Assembly (NCBI RefSeq): GCF_001005825.1
Contig: NZ_LBHV01000002.1
Span: forward strand, 620,001-684,000
Source: Rhizobium sp. LC145
Lineage (GTDB): Bacteria > Pseudomonadota > Alphaproteobacteria > Rhizobiales > Rhizobiaceae
Direction: 5' to 3'
DNA: 64,000 bases
Shown here piece after piece: positions 38,524-46,755 of this stretch. A program made the position numbers and the translations under genes. Each line of letters opens with the position of its first letter. The stretch's first letter is position 1. The notes under the pieces were generated by a model. That model saw nothing but the letters and a program-made list of their open reading frames with translations, did no database searches and had not been told where the DNA came from.

Positions 38524-39579
38524 ATGAACAATGCCGATGACAATATAGCCTCGCCTCGAACCAAACCGCTGACGGCGCGTGAGCTCGCGCGGCTGATGGG
38601 TGTGAGCCAGTCTGCAGTATCCCGGGCCTTCACGCCGGGAAGCTCGATTTCTCCCGAGCTTCGGCAACGGATTCTCAAGGCGGCCGGCGAACTCGACTAC
38701 CAGCCGAATGCGATTGCCTCCATGCTCTCAACTCGGCGTAGCAATATCGCCGGCATCGTCGTTTCCGAAATGCAGAACCCGTTTTATCCGACACTGATCG
38801 AAAAACTCTCGCGCGGGCTACAGCGGGTCAGGCTCCAAAGCTTAATGTTCAACATCACTCGCGGCTCCAATATCGAAGAGCAGCTCGTCGCACTGCGGCA
38901 GTACAATGTGGATGCGGTTATCATCATCTCAGCTACCGTGCTGTCCGGCGCTTCGGTGCAATGGGCAACCGATGGACGGGCCGCCGTCCTTGTGAACCGC
39001 ACCATTCCCGATCTCCCCCTCACCTCCGTCAGCTGTGACAATGTCGAGGGCGCTCGCGCCATTGCCGATCACTTCCATGCACTTGGCCGGCACCGGGTAT
39101 CCTATGTCGCGGGCCTGCCCCATACCTCCACCAATCTCGAGCGGCAAAACGCCTTCGTGACACGGGTGGCGGAACTTGGGATGCGGCTCATCCACAGCGT
39201 CGCCGCCGGGGAATACAGCTACGAGGCGGGTCATCGGGCAGCGCTTGAAATCGCACGCGGAGAGAAGACGGATGCTATATTCTTCGCCAATGACATTCTT
39301 GCAGCGGGCGGCATGGACGCGCTGAGGGAAAGCGCCGGACTGCGCGTACCGGAGGATGTCGCTGTTGCCGGCTTTGACGACGTGGCTTTGGCGCGATGGC
39401 CGCACTACTCGCTCACGACCTTCCGACAGCCCATTGATGCTATTGTAGAAAAGACTGTAAGCTCGGTCACGCAGCAGTTGGAAACGCCTTCTTTGCCGCC
39501 GAGCCGGAATCCGATAAGCGGCGAACTCATAATACGCCATTCCACCGTCGCGGAATGGTTACCGGAAATCATCGAATGA
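38524..39579 (+). CDS. LacI-family transcriptional regulator
   Basis: Repressor or activator of 351 residues. The helix-turn-helix reads LTARELARLMGVSQSAVSRAFTPG near residues 17-40, with the hinge helix NAIASMLSTRRS, followed by a periplasmic-binding-protein-like effector domain. ATG 38524 is 5 bases from GGGAG and is preferred over 38521. It is divergent from the catabolic cluster with three palindromes as likely targets. LacI proteins usually sense sugars or sugar derivatives, which hints that the inducer is a carbohydrate-like molecule. Confidence 0.92.
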   Translation: MNNADDNIASPRTKPLTARELARLMGVSQSAVSRAFTPGSSISPELRQRILKAAGELDYQPNAIASMLSTRRSNIAGIVVSEMQNPFYPTLIEKLSRGLQRVRLQSLMFNITRGSNIEEQLVALRQYNVDAVIIISATVLSGASVQWATDGRAAVLVNRTIPDLPLTSVSCDNVEGARAIADHFHALGRHRVSYVAGLPHTSTNLERQNAFVTRVAELGMRLIHSVAAGEYSYEAGHRAALEIARGEKTDAIFFANDILAAGGMDALRESAGLRVPEDVAVAGFDDVALARWPHYSLTTFRQPIDAIVEKTVSSVTQQLETPSLPPSRNPISGELIIRHSTVAEWLPEIIE

Positions 39580-39962
39580 TGCCATTAGACAGGCGCTTTC
39601 ATGTGCGGTCATCAAAGAACCAGCCCTGTCACGGCGACCTGGAATACATGTCCACCCAATGTGCCATAACGGCATCATTGATAGGGAGCACCACTCGGTC
39701 GGCGAATTTTTGGGAGGGGCTACGCTAGCCATCCACTCGAGCCTTCGGTGAACCTACTTCGTTTCCTCGCGCCTTTCACCGGTATCTTGCAATTGGCTTT
39801 TCCAGGGAAATTCGCCGAGCCGGGATAGTTCCCCGAAGAGGAAGGCGATGATGCTCGAGCATTCCTCCCTACTTCATCAAAACGCATCAAACCGGTTGAC
39901 GGTGCTCAGGACTGATGTATTCTAGACTGATCAGTCAAACTATTAATTGAGCGAGGGCCCAG
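39580..39962. other. Intergenic region between LacI and TetR genes
   Basis: No convincing gene in 383 bases. The last 70 bases hold the promoter and operator of the downstream TetR operon. Nothing else recognisable. Confidence 0.6.
39896..39936 (+). promoter_or_regulatory. Promoter and TetR-type operator of the TetR-MFS operon
   Basis: TTGACG (39896-39901) and TATTCT (39918-39923) with a 16-base spacer form a plausible promoter. The perfect palindrome GACTGATCAGTC (39925-39936) directly follows the -10, and a half-site GACTGAT lies in the spacer (39910-39916). This suits autorepression by the TetR protein. Confidence 0.65.
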
Positions 39963-40559
39963 ATGGCGCGCAAAGCCGATCCCGAACGGCAAGAGGCACG
40001 CCGCCAGGAGGTGGTGGCGGCGGCGATGCAATGCTTCGCAGAGAAAGGTATCCACGCCACATCGACGGCCGAGATTTGCAAGGCTGCCGGCATGAGTGCG
40101 GGCAACCTCTTCTACTATTTCCCGAGCAAGGACGCGATCGTGCAGGCGATTGCCGAATACGACCGGCGCGACATGACCATGACCTTCGAGGAGGCAAAGG
40201 CGCACGCCGATGCGATCGATGGCATCATGTTCATCCTCGACGCCTCGCTGACCCAATCCGGCGATCCGATCTTCGCCCGCCTCAGTCTGGAAATCGCAAC
40301 CGAAGCCACCCGAAACCCTGCGGTGGCCGCCATGTTCGTCGGCCACGAAGTGCTGATGATCGAAGCCTTCTGCGCGCTTCTCGAGCGCGGCGTCGGGCAA
40401 GGCACGGTCGATCCTGATCTAGATTTCGAGAAGGCCGCGCTCTGGCTGATTGCTATTGCCGAAGGGGCAATCGGCCATGTCGTCCTTGGCCGCCCGTTTG
40501 ATCCCAGGACGCACCACGATATCCTCGCCCGTCTCGTCAAACGCTTTCTCGCGCCATGA
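39963..40559 (+). CDS. TetR/AcrR-family transcriptional regulator
   Basis: Regulator of 198 residues with a strong TetR helix-turn-helix near residues 12-58 (MQCFAEKGIHATSTAEICKAAG, then GNLFYYFPSKDAI). The C-terminal domain resembles the TetR_C_6/BetI-like group. Its stop overlaps the start of an MFS transporter gene (ATGA), so it probably controls efflux in response to the transporter's substrate, acting at 39925-39936. Confidence 0.92.
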   Translation: MARKADPERQEARRQEVVAAAMQCFAEKGIHATSTAEICKAAGMSAGNLFYYFPSKDAIVQAIAEYDRRDMTMTFEEAKAHADAIDGIMFILDASLTQSGDPIFARLSLEIATEATRNPAVAAMFVGHEVLMIEAFCALLERGVGQGTVDPDLDFEKAALWLIAIAEGAIGHVVLGRPFDPRTHHDILARLVKRFLAP

Positions 40560-41788
40560 CCCAAAACGATGCGGGCGTAACATTGCGGCGGCGCTTGCCC
40601 TTGTTTGGCGTAATGGCGGCAGGCGCATTCTCGATCTTCGGGAATGCCATAGCCGGCCTGACCTTGCCGTGGTTCATCCTGTCGCTCACGGGCAGCGCCA
40701 CATGGATGGGCGTTGCGGCCGCAGCCAGCATGAGCGCGCTGGCGCTCGGATCGCTGTTCGGCGGACCGCTGATCGACCGCCTGGGTACGCGCGCCATGGT
40801 TGTAACTGCCGACATGGTCAGCGCCGCCAGTGTCGCGACCATCCCGCTGCTTTTCCTGACAGGACACATAACGATCGGGATCGTCATAGCGCTGTCGGCG
40901 CTCGGCGCCCTCATCGACGGACCTGGCATGGCGGCAAGCGATGGCCGCTATCCCGAACTCGCGCGGCTCGCCGATATCCCCCTTGAGCGCGTGACGGCCA
41001 TCGACGAGTTGATTGAAAACGGCGCCACAATCCTCGGGCCGCCGATCGCCGGCGTCGTGATCGGCCTTTTTGGGATCGCGCCCGCCCTATTTATTACCGC
41101 ATCCTGCTCCCTGATCGCCGCCACCCTCGCCTGGTTATCGTTTCCAAAGCGATCCCGGCCCAGCAACGGCAAGTCAATCGGCTTCCTGGACGGCGCCCGC
41201 TTCCTCATCGACGATCCGGCATTGCGGCTCCTGCTCATTCTGTCGATGGCGGTGGTCGCCGTCTTCGGCGGTCTCAATGCCGTCGTCATGCCCGCCCTGT
41301 TCGGAAGCGCTGGGAAGACGGCGCTTAATCTCGGTGCCTTCCTCACCGTCGCAGGCTGCGCCGCAGCAGTCGCAGCTTTGAGCTTTGCTCGCTGGGGGCC
41401 ACACCTCGATCGCCGCCTGGTTGTCCTTGCCAGCCTTGCCGGGACATCCATCGGTCTCATCCTCATGGCTGTGACAGGCTCCGGTCTGCCGCTGTTCGTC
41501 GCGGGAGCAATCCTTGGCTTGGCCACGGGCGCGCTCGCACCATTGGTGCGGACCATTATCATGCGCCGCGCGCCTGCCTCGATCCGTTCCAGCGTGATCG
41601 GCGCATCAACAGCCGCAGCGCTGGTGGCAACACCTCTTATGGCGCTGATCGCTGGCGTCATGGTCGATCGTTGGGGCGTCACTCCAGCTTTCGCCAGCTT
41701 CTCCGCGCTGCTTGCTCTCTTGTCGGTGGTCGCAGCGTTCAGTCCCCATCTGGCGCGGATCTCGCGTGGCTCTGGAGATCGGCCATGA
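40556..41788 (+). CDS. MFS transporter (EntS-like MFS_3 group)
   Basis: Inner-membrane carrier of 410 residues with 12 predicted helices. The loop-2 motif between helices 2 and 3 reads GGPLIDRLGTRAMV, as in proton-driven efflux pumps. Resemblance to the enterobactin-exporter-like group suggests export of a small molecule or drug. It lies between a TetR regulator and a small membrane protein, with four-base overlaps on both sides. Confidence 0.9.
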   Translation: MTQNDAGVTLRRRLPLFGVMAAGAFSIFGNAIAGLTLPWFILSLTGSATWMGVAAAASMSALALGSLFGGPLIDRLGTRAMVVTADMVSAASVATIPLLFLTGHITIGIVIALSALGALIDGPGMAASDGRYPELARLADIPLERVTAIDELIENGATILGPPIAGVVIGLFGIAPALFITASCSLIAATLAWLSFPKRSRPSNGKSIGFLDGARFLIDDPALRLLLILSMAVVAVFGGLNAVVMPALFGSAGKTALNLGAFLTVAGCAAAVAALSFARWGPHLDRRLVVLASLAGTSIGLILMAVTGSGLPLFVAGAILGLATGALAPLVRTIIMRRAPASIRSSVIGASTAAALVATPLMALIAGVMVDRWGVTPAFASFSALLALLSVVAAFSPHLARISRGSGDRP

Positions 41789-42471
41789 GCGCAAACGCTG
41801 AACGCCTCCGAGGGAGGCCTCCTGCTTCGATCGAACTCAAAGCAGCGCTGTTCTTTTCAGTACTACTCGCGACGAGTTTTGGCCTTGGCGCTGCCACAAG
41901 CCTGGCGGGAGCGCTCGCCGGTTTCGTAATGATCGTGGCTTTGCCGGCGTTGGTCCTCACCCTGCTTGTAGGGACTGCGATCTTCTTGCTTCAAGGTATT
42001 CGGCTCGCCAGGAGGCCGGGCCGGGCCGTCGGTCTCCGCATCGCCAACATCGTTGTCGCTCCACTTCTTGGCCTCGGCGCTTTTGCCTTCGGCATGCCTG
42101 CCTTCTCGACAGGCTCTCTTGCTGGCGCCTGGCTGCGGCTGGTGGACAACCGCAGCCAGTACGAAGCGATCATCGCTTCGTCCGTATCCGGTCAGCGCAA
42201 TCCAGCCGATGACCAGCATCGGGCCGAGCGACGCATCCGATTTATAGCCGACTCAGGACCACCGCTGCGTGTCGCCTTCGATCCGCAGGGCATTTTGGAC
42301 AATTGGTCCGCGATCGTTTTCGACCCAACCCAGGTCGTCATGGGCGCCGCCGGCTTCGATCCTGCCTCTGGCAAGTTCGCCGCGCCGGACAGCATCACCA
42401 AACTCTTCGGTGGCGATCTCGTCCAGTGCCGCCGCCTTGGCGACAGTTACTTCTTTTGCAGCTTCACCTGA
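41785..42471 (+). CDS. Hypothetical membrane protein
   Basis: Protein of 228 residues that I do not recognise. Three hydrophobic helices lie in the first half (about residues 20-40, 42-70 and 86-108), and the second half is a soluble domain, likely periplasmic, rich in charged residues with DPQGILDNWSAIVFDPTQ and a C-terminal pair of cysteines (DLVQCRR, YFFCSFT). It overlaps the MFS stop by four bases and so is probably co-transcribed and perhaps linked in function to the efflux pump. Confidence 0.75.
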   Translation: MSANAERLRGRPPASIELKAALFFSVLLATSFGLGAATSLAGALAGFVMIVALPALVLTLLVGTAIFLLQGIRLARRPGRAVGLRIANIVVAPLLGLGAFAFGMPAFSTGSLAGAWLRLVDNRSQYEAIIASSVSGQRNPADDQHRAERRIRFIADSGPPLRVAFDPQGILDNWSAIVFDPTQVVMGAAGFDPASGKFAAPDSITKLFGGDLVQCRRLGDSYFFCSFT

Positions 42472-42689
42472 GGAAGGACGATGCAGCATAAACCTGAGTA
42501 TTGCATCTCAACTGAAAAATCGACGTGCGCTCCTATTTTGAAATCGGTTCGTGCAACCGGCCGCTCGCGCCCCTCCGGGGATGGTGAATGCACGAGATTC
42601 CACGGCGTCACCTTCTTGTCGGGCGATCCGTCGGCAATGCGAGCACTGACACTTAAAACCGAGATCGCCCTCACCAAGAGGAACTAACC

Positions 42690-43409
42690 ATGCAAAGTTT
42701 TCTCGACGCTAAGACTATGGCCAGGGCGCTTCGGCAGTCCATGTCGGAGCGAAAAGTGGAGTTGTCGCACAGCGAAGCCCTTGACATCGTGGCCCGACAG
42801 TTCGGGGTTGCTGACTGGAACGTCCTGGCGGCCAAGATTGGCACAGTGGCGCGCAAGGATAAGGCGCCGCTGGAGCTTCCCGTCAACTGGCTGGCCAACG
42901 ACAACAGCGGCCGCGGCCTCTATCGTATGGGGCTCGATCCGGCCGAGCCCGGCACCGTGCTGATCGCGTGCAGTCTCGACCGGTCAGCCAGCATCGGTTC
43001 TGGTGAGGAAGACTTCGCAACGCTGATGCAGAGCATCAGCGCTGACGCCTATCGCGGCAAACGAGTCCGGTTCGCCGCCGCCCTCCGAACAGAGGACGCC
43101 GATGTCGGTTCGATCTGGCTTCGGGTGGATGATGCCGCCGGCGCCGTGTTGGCATTCGACAACATGATCGAGCGCAAGAGCGGCGCTCTTCACGGGACCA
43201 TGGATTGGACAGTGCGCGAAATCGTCCTCGATGTCTCCGCAGCAGCATCGAGCATTCACTATGGGGTTCTGCTGCAGGGATTTGGAAACGTCCGAGCGCG
43301 CGATGTCGGCTTCGGCGCCTTGACCGGAAACGTGGCCACGACCGGTGGCCGGCCTCATTTGGAGCGCCCGGCCAATCTCGACTTCGATCGATACAGTCCA
43401 ATTCGTTAG
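42690..43409 (+). CDS. Glyoxalase-related protein with C-terminal beta-rich domain
   Basis: Protein of 239 residues. The first 55 residues match a helical domain found at the N-terminus of some glyoxalase-superfamily proteins (LSHSEALDIVARQFGVADWNVLAAKI). The rest is beta-rich, with IWLRVDDAAGAVLAFDNM and the repeated pattern TMDWTVREIVLDVSAAASSIHYGVLLQGFGNVRARDVGF, resembling a carbohydrate-binding-like sandwich seen fused to regulators and hydrolases. No metal-binding glyoxalase residues are evident. An AAGAGGAA ribosome site precedes the ATG. The role is unknown. Confidence 0.72.
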   Translation: MQSFLDAKTMARALRQSMSERKVELSHSEALDIVARQFGVADWNVLAAKIGTVARKDKAPLELPVNWLANDNSGRGLYRMGLDPAEPGTVLIACSLDRSASIGSGEEDFATLMQSISADAYRGKRVRFAAALRTEDADVGSIWLRVDDAAGAVLAFDNMIERKSGALHGTMDWTVREIVLDVSAAASSIHYGVLLQGFGNVRARDVGFGALTGNVATTGGRPHLERPANLDFDRYSPIR

Positions 43410-43420
43410 CCTGGGGAGGC

Positions 43421-43458
43421 AGGTGTGATCAGTCGCACCTGCCTCGACCGACTGATCA
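43421..43458. repeat. Nested inverted repeats sharing the TetR palindrome core
   Basis: TGATCAGTC (43426-43434) and GACTGATCA (43450-43458) are perfect inverted copies separated by 15 bases. Both equal three quarters of the palindrome GACTGATCAGTC at 39925-39936. AGGTGTGA (43421-43428) also pairs with TCGCACCT (43433-43440) to make a local hairpin. This may be an operator pair for the TetR at 39963 or a terminator of the glyoxalase-related gene. Confidence 0.45.
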
Positions 43459-43462
43459 GGCC

Positions 43463-43927
43463 ATGTTCCATGTCTCGATTGAACTCGTCGAACTCGGTGC
43501 AAGGGGATTCGACGCTGTTGACCTCGACACGACGGAGTGGTCGCACTGGGTCGATGTCGATCCGGCGGACACCCTAACACCAGCCACGGGCAAAGACTGG
43601 GTCTGGCGTGAGGACCAGGTGCGCGAGTTGCTGTCTGCGCCTCGTGAACGACCGCTGTTCGTCAGCGGCTGCGCTGCGAACATGGAACGGCTCTTTCCTT
43701 GGATCGACCGGATCGTCCTGCTGTCGGCTCCGCTTCCGACAATCCTTCAAAGGCTCGCCCAGCGCGGACCAGGCGCTTACGGCCACTCGGAAGAAGAGCG
43801 ACAAAACGTGATGGCTCTGATTTTGAAGGTCGAACCGCTGCTCAGGGGCTCGGCCGACTTGGAGATCCAGACAACGAAATCGCTGTCGGCGACAGCAGAA
43901 GAGATCGCCGCTATCCTGGGAGATTGA
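43463..43927 (+). pseudogene. Truncated AAA/shikimate-kinase-like ATPase lacking its P-loop
   Basis: About 154 codons read as a nucleoside/shikimate-kinase-like protein: ELGARGFDAVDLDTTEWSHW, RPLFVSGCAANMERLFPWIDRIVLLSAPLPTILQRL, then GAYGHSEEERQNVMAL. Full-length relatives begin with a glycine-rich GxxGxGKS loop directly before the segment LxxRGxxAVDLD. Here that loop is missing; the frame opens with MFHVSIELVELG after a set of inverted repeats, and no P-loop appears in any upstream frame. The 5' end seems to have been lost, leaving a gene fragment that cannot bind ATP in the usual way. Confidence 0.6.
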
Positions 43928-44318
43928 TGCTTCCAGATTGTCCTTGGACAAGCAGTTGGTAGATACGCGCCTGCGGCCGGACACGCTCCTTACGAACACG
44001 ATCATGTTGTCATCGCTAGGAGCTGAGGCGTAGCAAACGAGTCCGACTTGCTGCCGCCGAGCAGCCGGGCACGATCTGCGGTTGGGCCTAGGTAAAAACC
44101 GTTGGAGAAGCCGGTCTCAGCGGCCACCGGCGTGTCGCTCATGCGTCGAGAGACCAATGCGAAATAGCTACGAGCAGGATTTTGTAAATCGAGCGGGAGC
44201 AACGTGAAAGCTCTTCTTGCGGGGAGCGCAACAGACATGCCTGCCTTCCGCGGCGTTCGACATATAGATCGGCAATATTGACCCTGCTGAGACCCCGGCG
44301 CGTCCATAAGGTGCAGAT
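43928..44318. other. Region without a convincing gene
   Basis: Between the kinase fragment and the GlxA-type regulator. A 78-codon open frame on the minus strand (44002-44238, starting MSVALPARRA) has no clear ribosome site and no recognised domain, so it is not called as a gene. No promoter or repeat stands out. Confidence 0.5.
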
Positions 44319-45287
44319 TTATTTGCCTGCGATGCCAAACTGCTGGCGATACGCCGCCGGTGGCCGCCCCGTCAGCTTCTGAAAGATCCTGCGGAATGCG
44401 GCCGGATCGGAATAACCCACCTCCCAGGCAATCCGGTCCACCGGGGTCAAGGTCCTCTCGAGCGCCTCGCGCGCCTTGGCGATGCGGACCTGCTGCAGGT
44501 ACTCGACAGGCGTAAACCCGGTCGCTGCACTGAACCGGCGCAGGAACGTGCGGCCCGTCATTCCGGCTGCGGCCGGAAGGTCGGTCACGCCTTGCATCGT
44601 GGTGGCATGCGAATGGATGTAGTGTTGGCACTTGCGGATCGCATCGTCGTTATGGTCGAGGCGCGGTAGAAACTGGGCGAAGGGACGCTGGCTGTTCCGA
44701 GGCGGCTCGGTCAGCAGAAAACGTGCGGTGGCCAGCATCGTGGCCGGGCCGAGCAAGCGATCGACCAAAGTGAGGCCGAGATCTGCCCAGGCGAGAATTC
44801 CACCCGCGGTCATGATGTCGCCCTCGTCGATCACCATGTGCTCATCAGCCAACTGCACCTTGGGAAACCGCGCGGCGAGTTGCTGTGCAAAGGCCCAGTG
44901 CGTCGTGGCGCGGCGACCATCCATCAGCCCGGTTTCCGCCAGGACGAAAGCTCCCGCGCATACGGAACACAGGGTCGCACCTGCGGAATGCTGATCAAGG
45001 AGCCATGACGCTGCGCGAGGTGCGGGGGGCATGTGCTCCGGCATGATGATGCTCGGCGGCGCAATGACGTGAGTGAGCCTGTGGTTTGCTCCTGGATGGC
45101 TGTCCCAGATGCAGGTGACTTGATCGTCGTCCGCCTTCCAGTGCGAGACGCGGATGGCGCGCGGGTCGTCCCCCGACCACTCCCCCGCGATCCGGAAAAG
45201 GTCGGTCAATCCATAGATCGCTGCCAGCTGACATCCCGGATAGATCAGCAGACCGATGTCGGCCACCAGCTTCGCAGTTTTTGCCAT
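44319..45287 (-). CDS. GlxA-family transcriptional regulator (DJ-1/PfpI domain plus AraC DNA-binding domain)
   Basis: Regulator of 322 residues. The N-terminal DJ-1/PfpI-like amidase fold includes the nucleophile elbow CSVCAGAFVLAETGLMDGR near residue 110. The AraC double helix-turn-helix fills about residues 220-315 (LPAAAGMTGRTFLRRFSAATGFTPVEYLQQVR and DRIAWEVGYSDPAAFRRIFQKLTG). Such proteins often respond to nitrogenous or aldehyde-related metabolites. It is divergent from a chloroperoxidase-like hydrolase at 45472, its likely target. Confidence 0.92.
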   Translation of the reverse strand: MAKTAKLVADIGLLIYPGCQLAAIYGLTDLFRIAGEWSGDDPRAIRVSHWKADDDQVTCIWDSHPGANHRLTHVIAPPSIIMPEHMPPAPRAASWLLDQHSAGATLCSVCAGAFVLAETGLMDGRRATTHWAFAQQLAARFPKVQLADEHMVIDEGDIMTAGGILAWADLGLTLVDRLLGPATMLATARFLLTEPPRNSQRPFAQFLPRLDHNDDAIRKCQHYIHSHATTMQGVTDLPAAAGMTGRTFLRRFSAATGFTPVEYLQQVRIAKAREALERTLTPVDRIAWEVGYSDPAAFRRIFQKLTGRPPAAYRQQFGIAGK

Positions 45288-45471
45288 TGTCTATTTTGCC
45301 CCGACTATTGTCATTTCTGCCAAGCCCGGTCTGAAATACAGCGCCTATCTTGTCAACATCGATCAGAGAGGCAGCGCAACACACCAGACGCACACCGTTA
45401 ACACGGGGCTGCTGAACTCCCCTTCTTGTCATGCAACGCATACCACCGCTCAAACCCAAGGAGACCTTATC

Positions 45472-46302
45472 ATGGCTACCATCAAGACCCAGGACGGCAC
45501 CAATATCTTCTACAAGGATTGGGGCCCTCGCGACGCCCAGCCCATCGTGTTCCACCATGGCTGGCCATTATCCAGCGACGACTGGGACAATCAGATGCTC
45601 TACTTCCTCGAACAGGGTTATCGGGTTATCGCCCACGATCGCCGCGGGCATGGACGTTCCGATCAGACCGACACGGGCAACGAGATGGACACCTACGCCA
45701 ATGATGTGGTCGAGCTGGCCCAAGCCTTGGACCTGAAGAATGCGATCCATATCGGCCATTCTACGGGTGGTGGCGAAGTGGCCCGTTACGCGGCACGGGC
45801 CGAAAAGGGCCGCATCGCCAAGGCCGTATTGATCGGCGCGGTGCCGCCCGTGATGGCCAGGTCCGCAAACAATCCGGATGGCATTCCGGTCGAGGTGTTC
45901 GACGGCTTCCGTGCCGCGTTGATTGCCAACCGTGCGCAGTTTTTCCTGGACGTCCCGTCCGGCCCGTTCTTCGGGTTCAATCGTGAGGGCGCCAATGTCA
46001 GTCAGGGCCAGATCCAGAACTGGTGGCGGCAGGGCATGATGGGCGGCGCCAAGGCGCAGTACGACAGCATCAAGGCCTTCTCGGAAACCGATTTCACCGA
46101 GGACCTCAAGGCCCTTTCCATCCCGGTCCTGCTGATGCATGGCGAAGACGATCAGATCGTTCCGATCGAGAACTCGGCTCACAAGGCGATCAAGCTGCTG
46201 AAGAATGGTACGCTGAAGACCTATCCTGGCCTCTCGCATGCACCTTTTGCGACACATCCGGAGCTGATCAACGCGGATTTGCTGGTTTTTGCCAGGGCCT
46301 GA
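45472..46302 (+). CDS. Alpha/beta hydrolase, non-heme chloroperoxidase/esterase family
   Basis: Serine hydrolase of 276 residues. The nucleophile elbow GHSTGGGE lies near residue 95, the oxyanion region is HHGWPLSSDDW, the acid is in MHGEDDQIVP and the catalytic histidine in GLSHAPFATHP. Members hydrolyse esters and, with acetate and peroxide, show perhydrolase activity, hence the chloroperoxidase name. AAGGAGA precedes the ATG. It is divergent from the GlxA-type regulator and ends in a strong hairpin. Confidence 0.93.
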   Translation: MATIKTQDGTNIFYKDWGPRDAQPIVFHHGWPLSSDDWDNQMLYFLEQGYRVIAHDRRGHGRSDQTDTGNEMDTYANDVVELAQALDLKNAIHIGHSTGGGEVARYAARAEKGRIAKAVLIGAVPPVMARSANNPDGIPVEVFDGFRAALIANRAQFFLDVPSGPFFGFNREGANVSQGQIQNWWRQGMMGGAKAQYDSIKAFSETDFTEDLKALSIPVLLMHGEDDQIVPIENSAHKAIKLLKNGTLKTYPGLSHAPFATHPELINADLLVFARA

Positions 46303-46314
46303 TCAACTCGCGCG

Positions 46315-46346
46315 AACAGGGGACGGATACCCGCCCGTCCCCTGTT
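46315..46346 (+). terminator. Strong hairpin terminator after the hydrolase gene
   Basis: AACAGGGGACGG (46315-46326) and CCGTCCCCTGTT (46335-46346) form a perfect 12-bp stem with an 8-base loop, starting 12 bases after the stop. The trailing sequence GTATTATT is only moderately T-rich. Confidence 0.75.
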
Positions 46347-46755
46347 GTATTATTCCCGACCCGCAAATCGGCGTCGTAGCGGAACCCTAAAATTGCAATG
46401 ATGAGGTGGGCCGCCGCGCCGGTGCAGACATTGAAGCATGCGGCTATCGATCTCCGACCGCTATCCCTACGCCAGCGGCGAGGGTACGCGCCGCGCATGG
46501 TGTCACTCCATGGGCCTAATGTTCACGTGTTCCCGAGGTTGCTTGCAACTGGAGCACTTTCCCGATAGAAAGCCCACATGCGCGAAAGCCCCGCTTTGAT
46601 TGTTGCCCGGCTGGCCTGCATCCCAAGAGGCGGGATGCAGGAAACTCGGTTGCGCTCCTAAGGGGAGCGTCGCGCGGTTCCTTGGCCCTGCCGGAAACGG
46701 ACGGGGCCTTTTATTTTGTCTGCGCTCCGTCGGCCGGCCCTAATCGGAGACAGAC
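46347..46755. other. Region without a protein gene, containing a possible structured RNA
   Basis: About 400 bases between the hydrolase terminator and the methyltransferase. No supported open frame. The second half carries three consecutive stem-loops, described separately. Confidence 0.6.
46614..46717 (+). ncRNA. Candidate small RNA or leader RNA with intrinsic terminator
   Basis: Three helices follow each other: CCTGCATCCC (46615-46624) with GGGATGCAGG (46632-46641), a perfect 10-bp stem; CGCTCC (46653-46658) with GGAGCG (46664-46669); and GGCCC (46684-46688) with GGGCC (46704-46708) enclosing CCG-GAAA-CGG, followed by TTTTATTTT. The last is a good rho-independent terminator 40 bases before a methyltransferase gene. 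It could be a free small RNA or an attenuator/riboswitch-like leader. I could not match it to a known family. Confidence 0.4.

Noticed and set aside
42481..42687. 68-codon frame before the glyoxalase-related gene
   Set aside because: No ribosome site of note, no domain, and a composition unlike neighbouring genes. It may be untranslated leader.
44002..44238. 78-codon minus-strand frame starting MSVALPARRA
   Set aside because: Poor ribosome site and no recognised family; kept only as a note in the gap entry.
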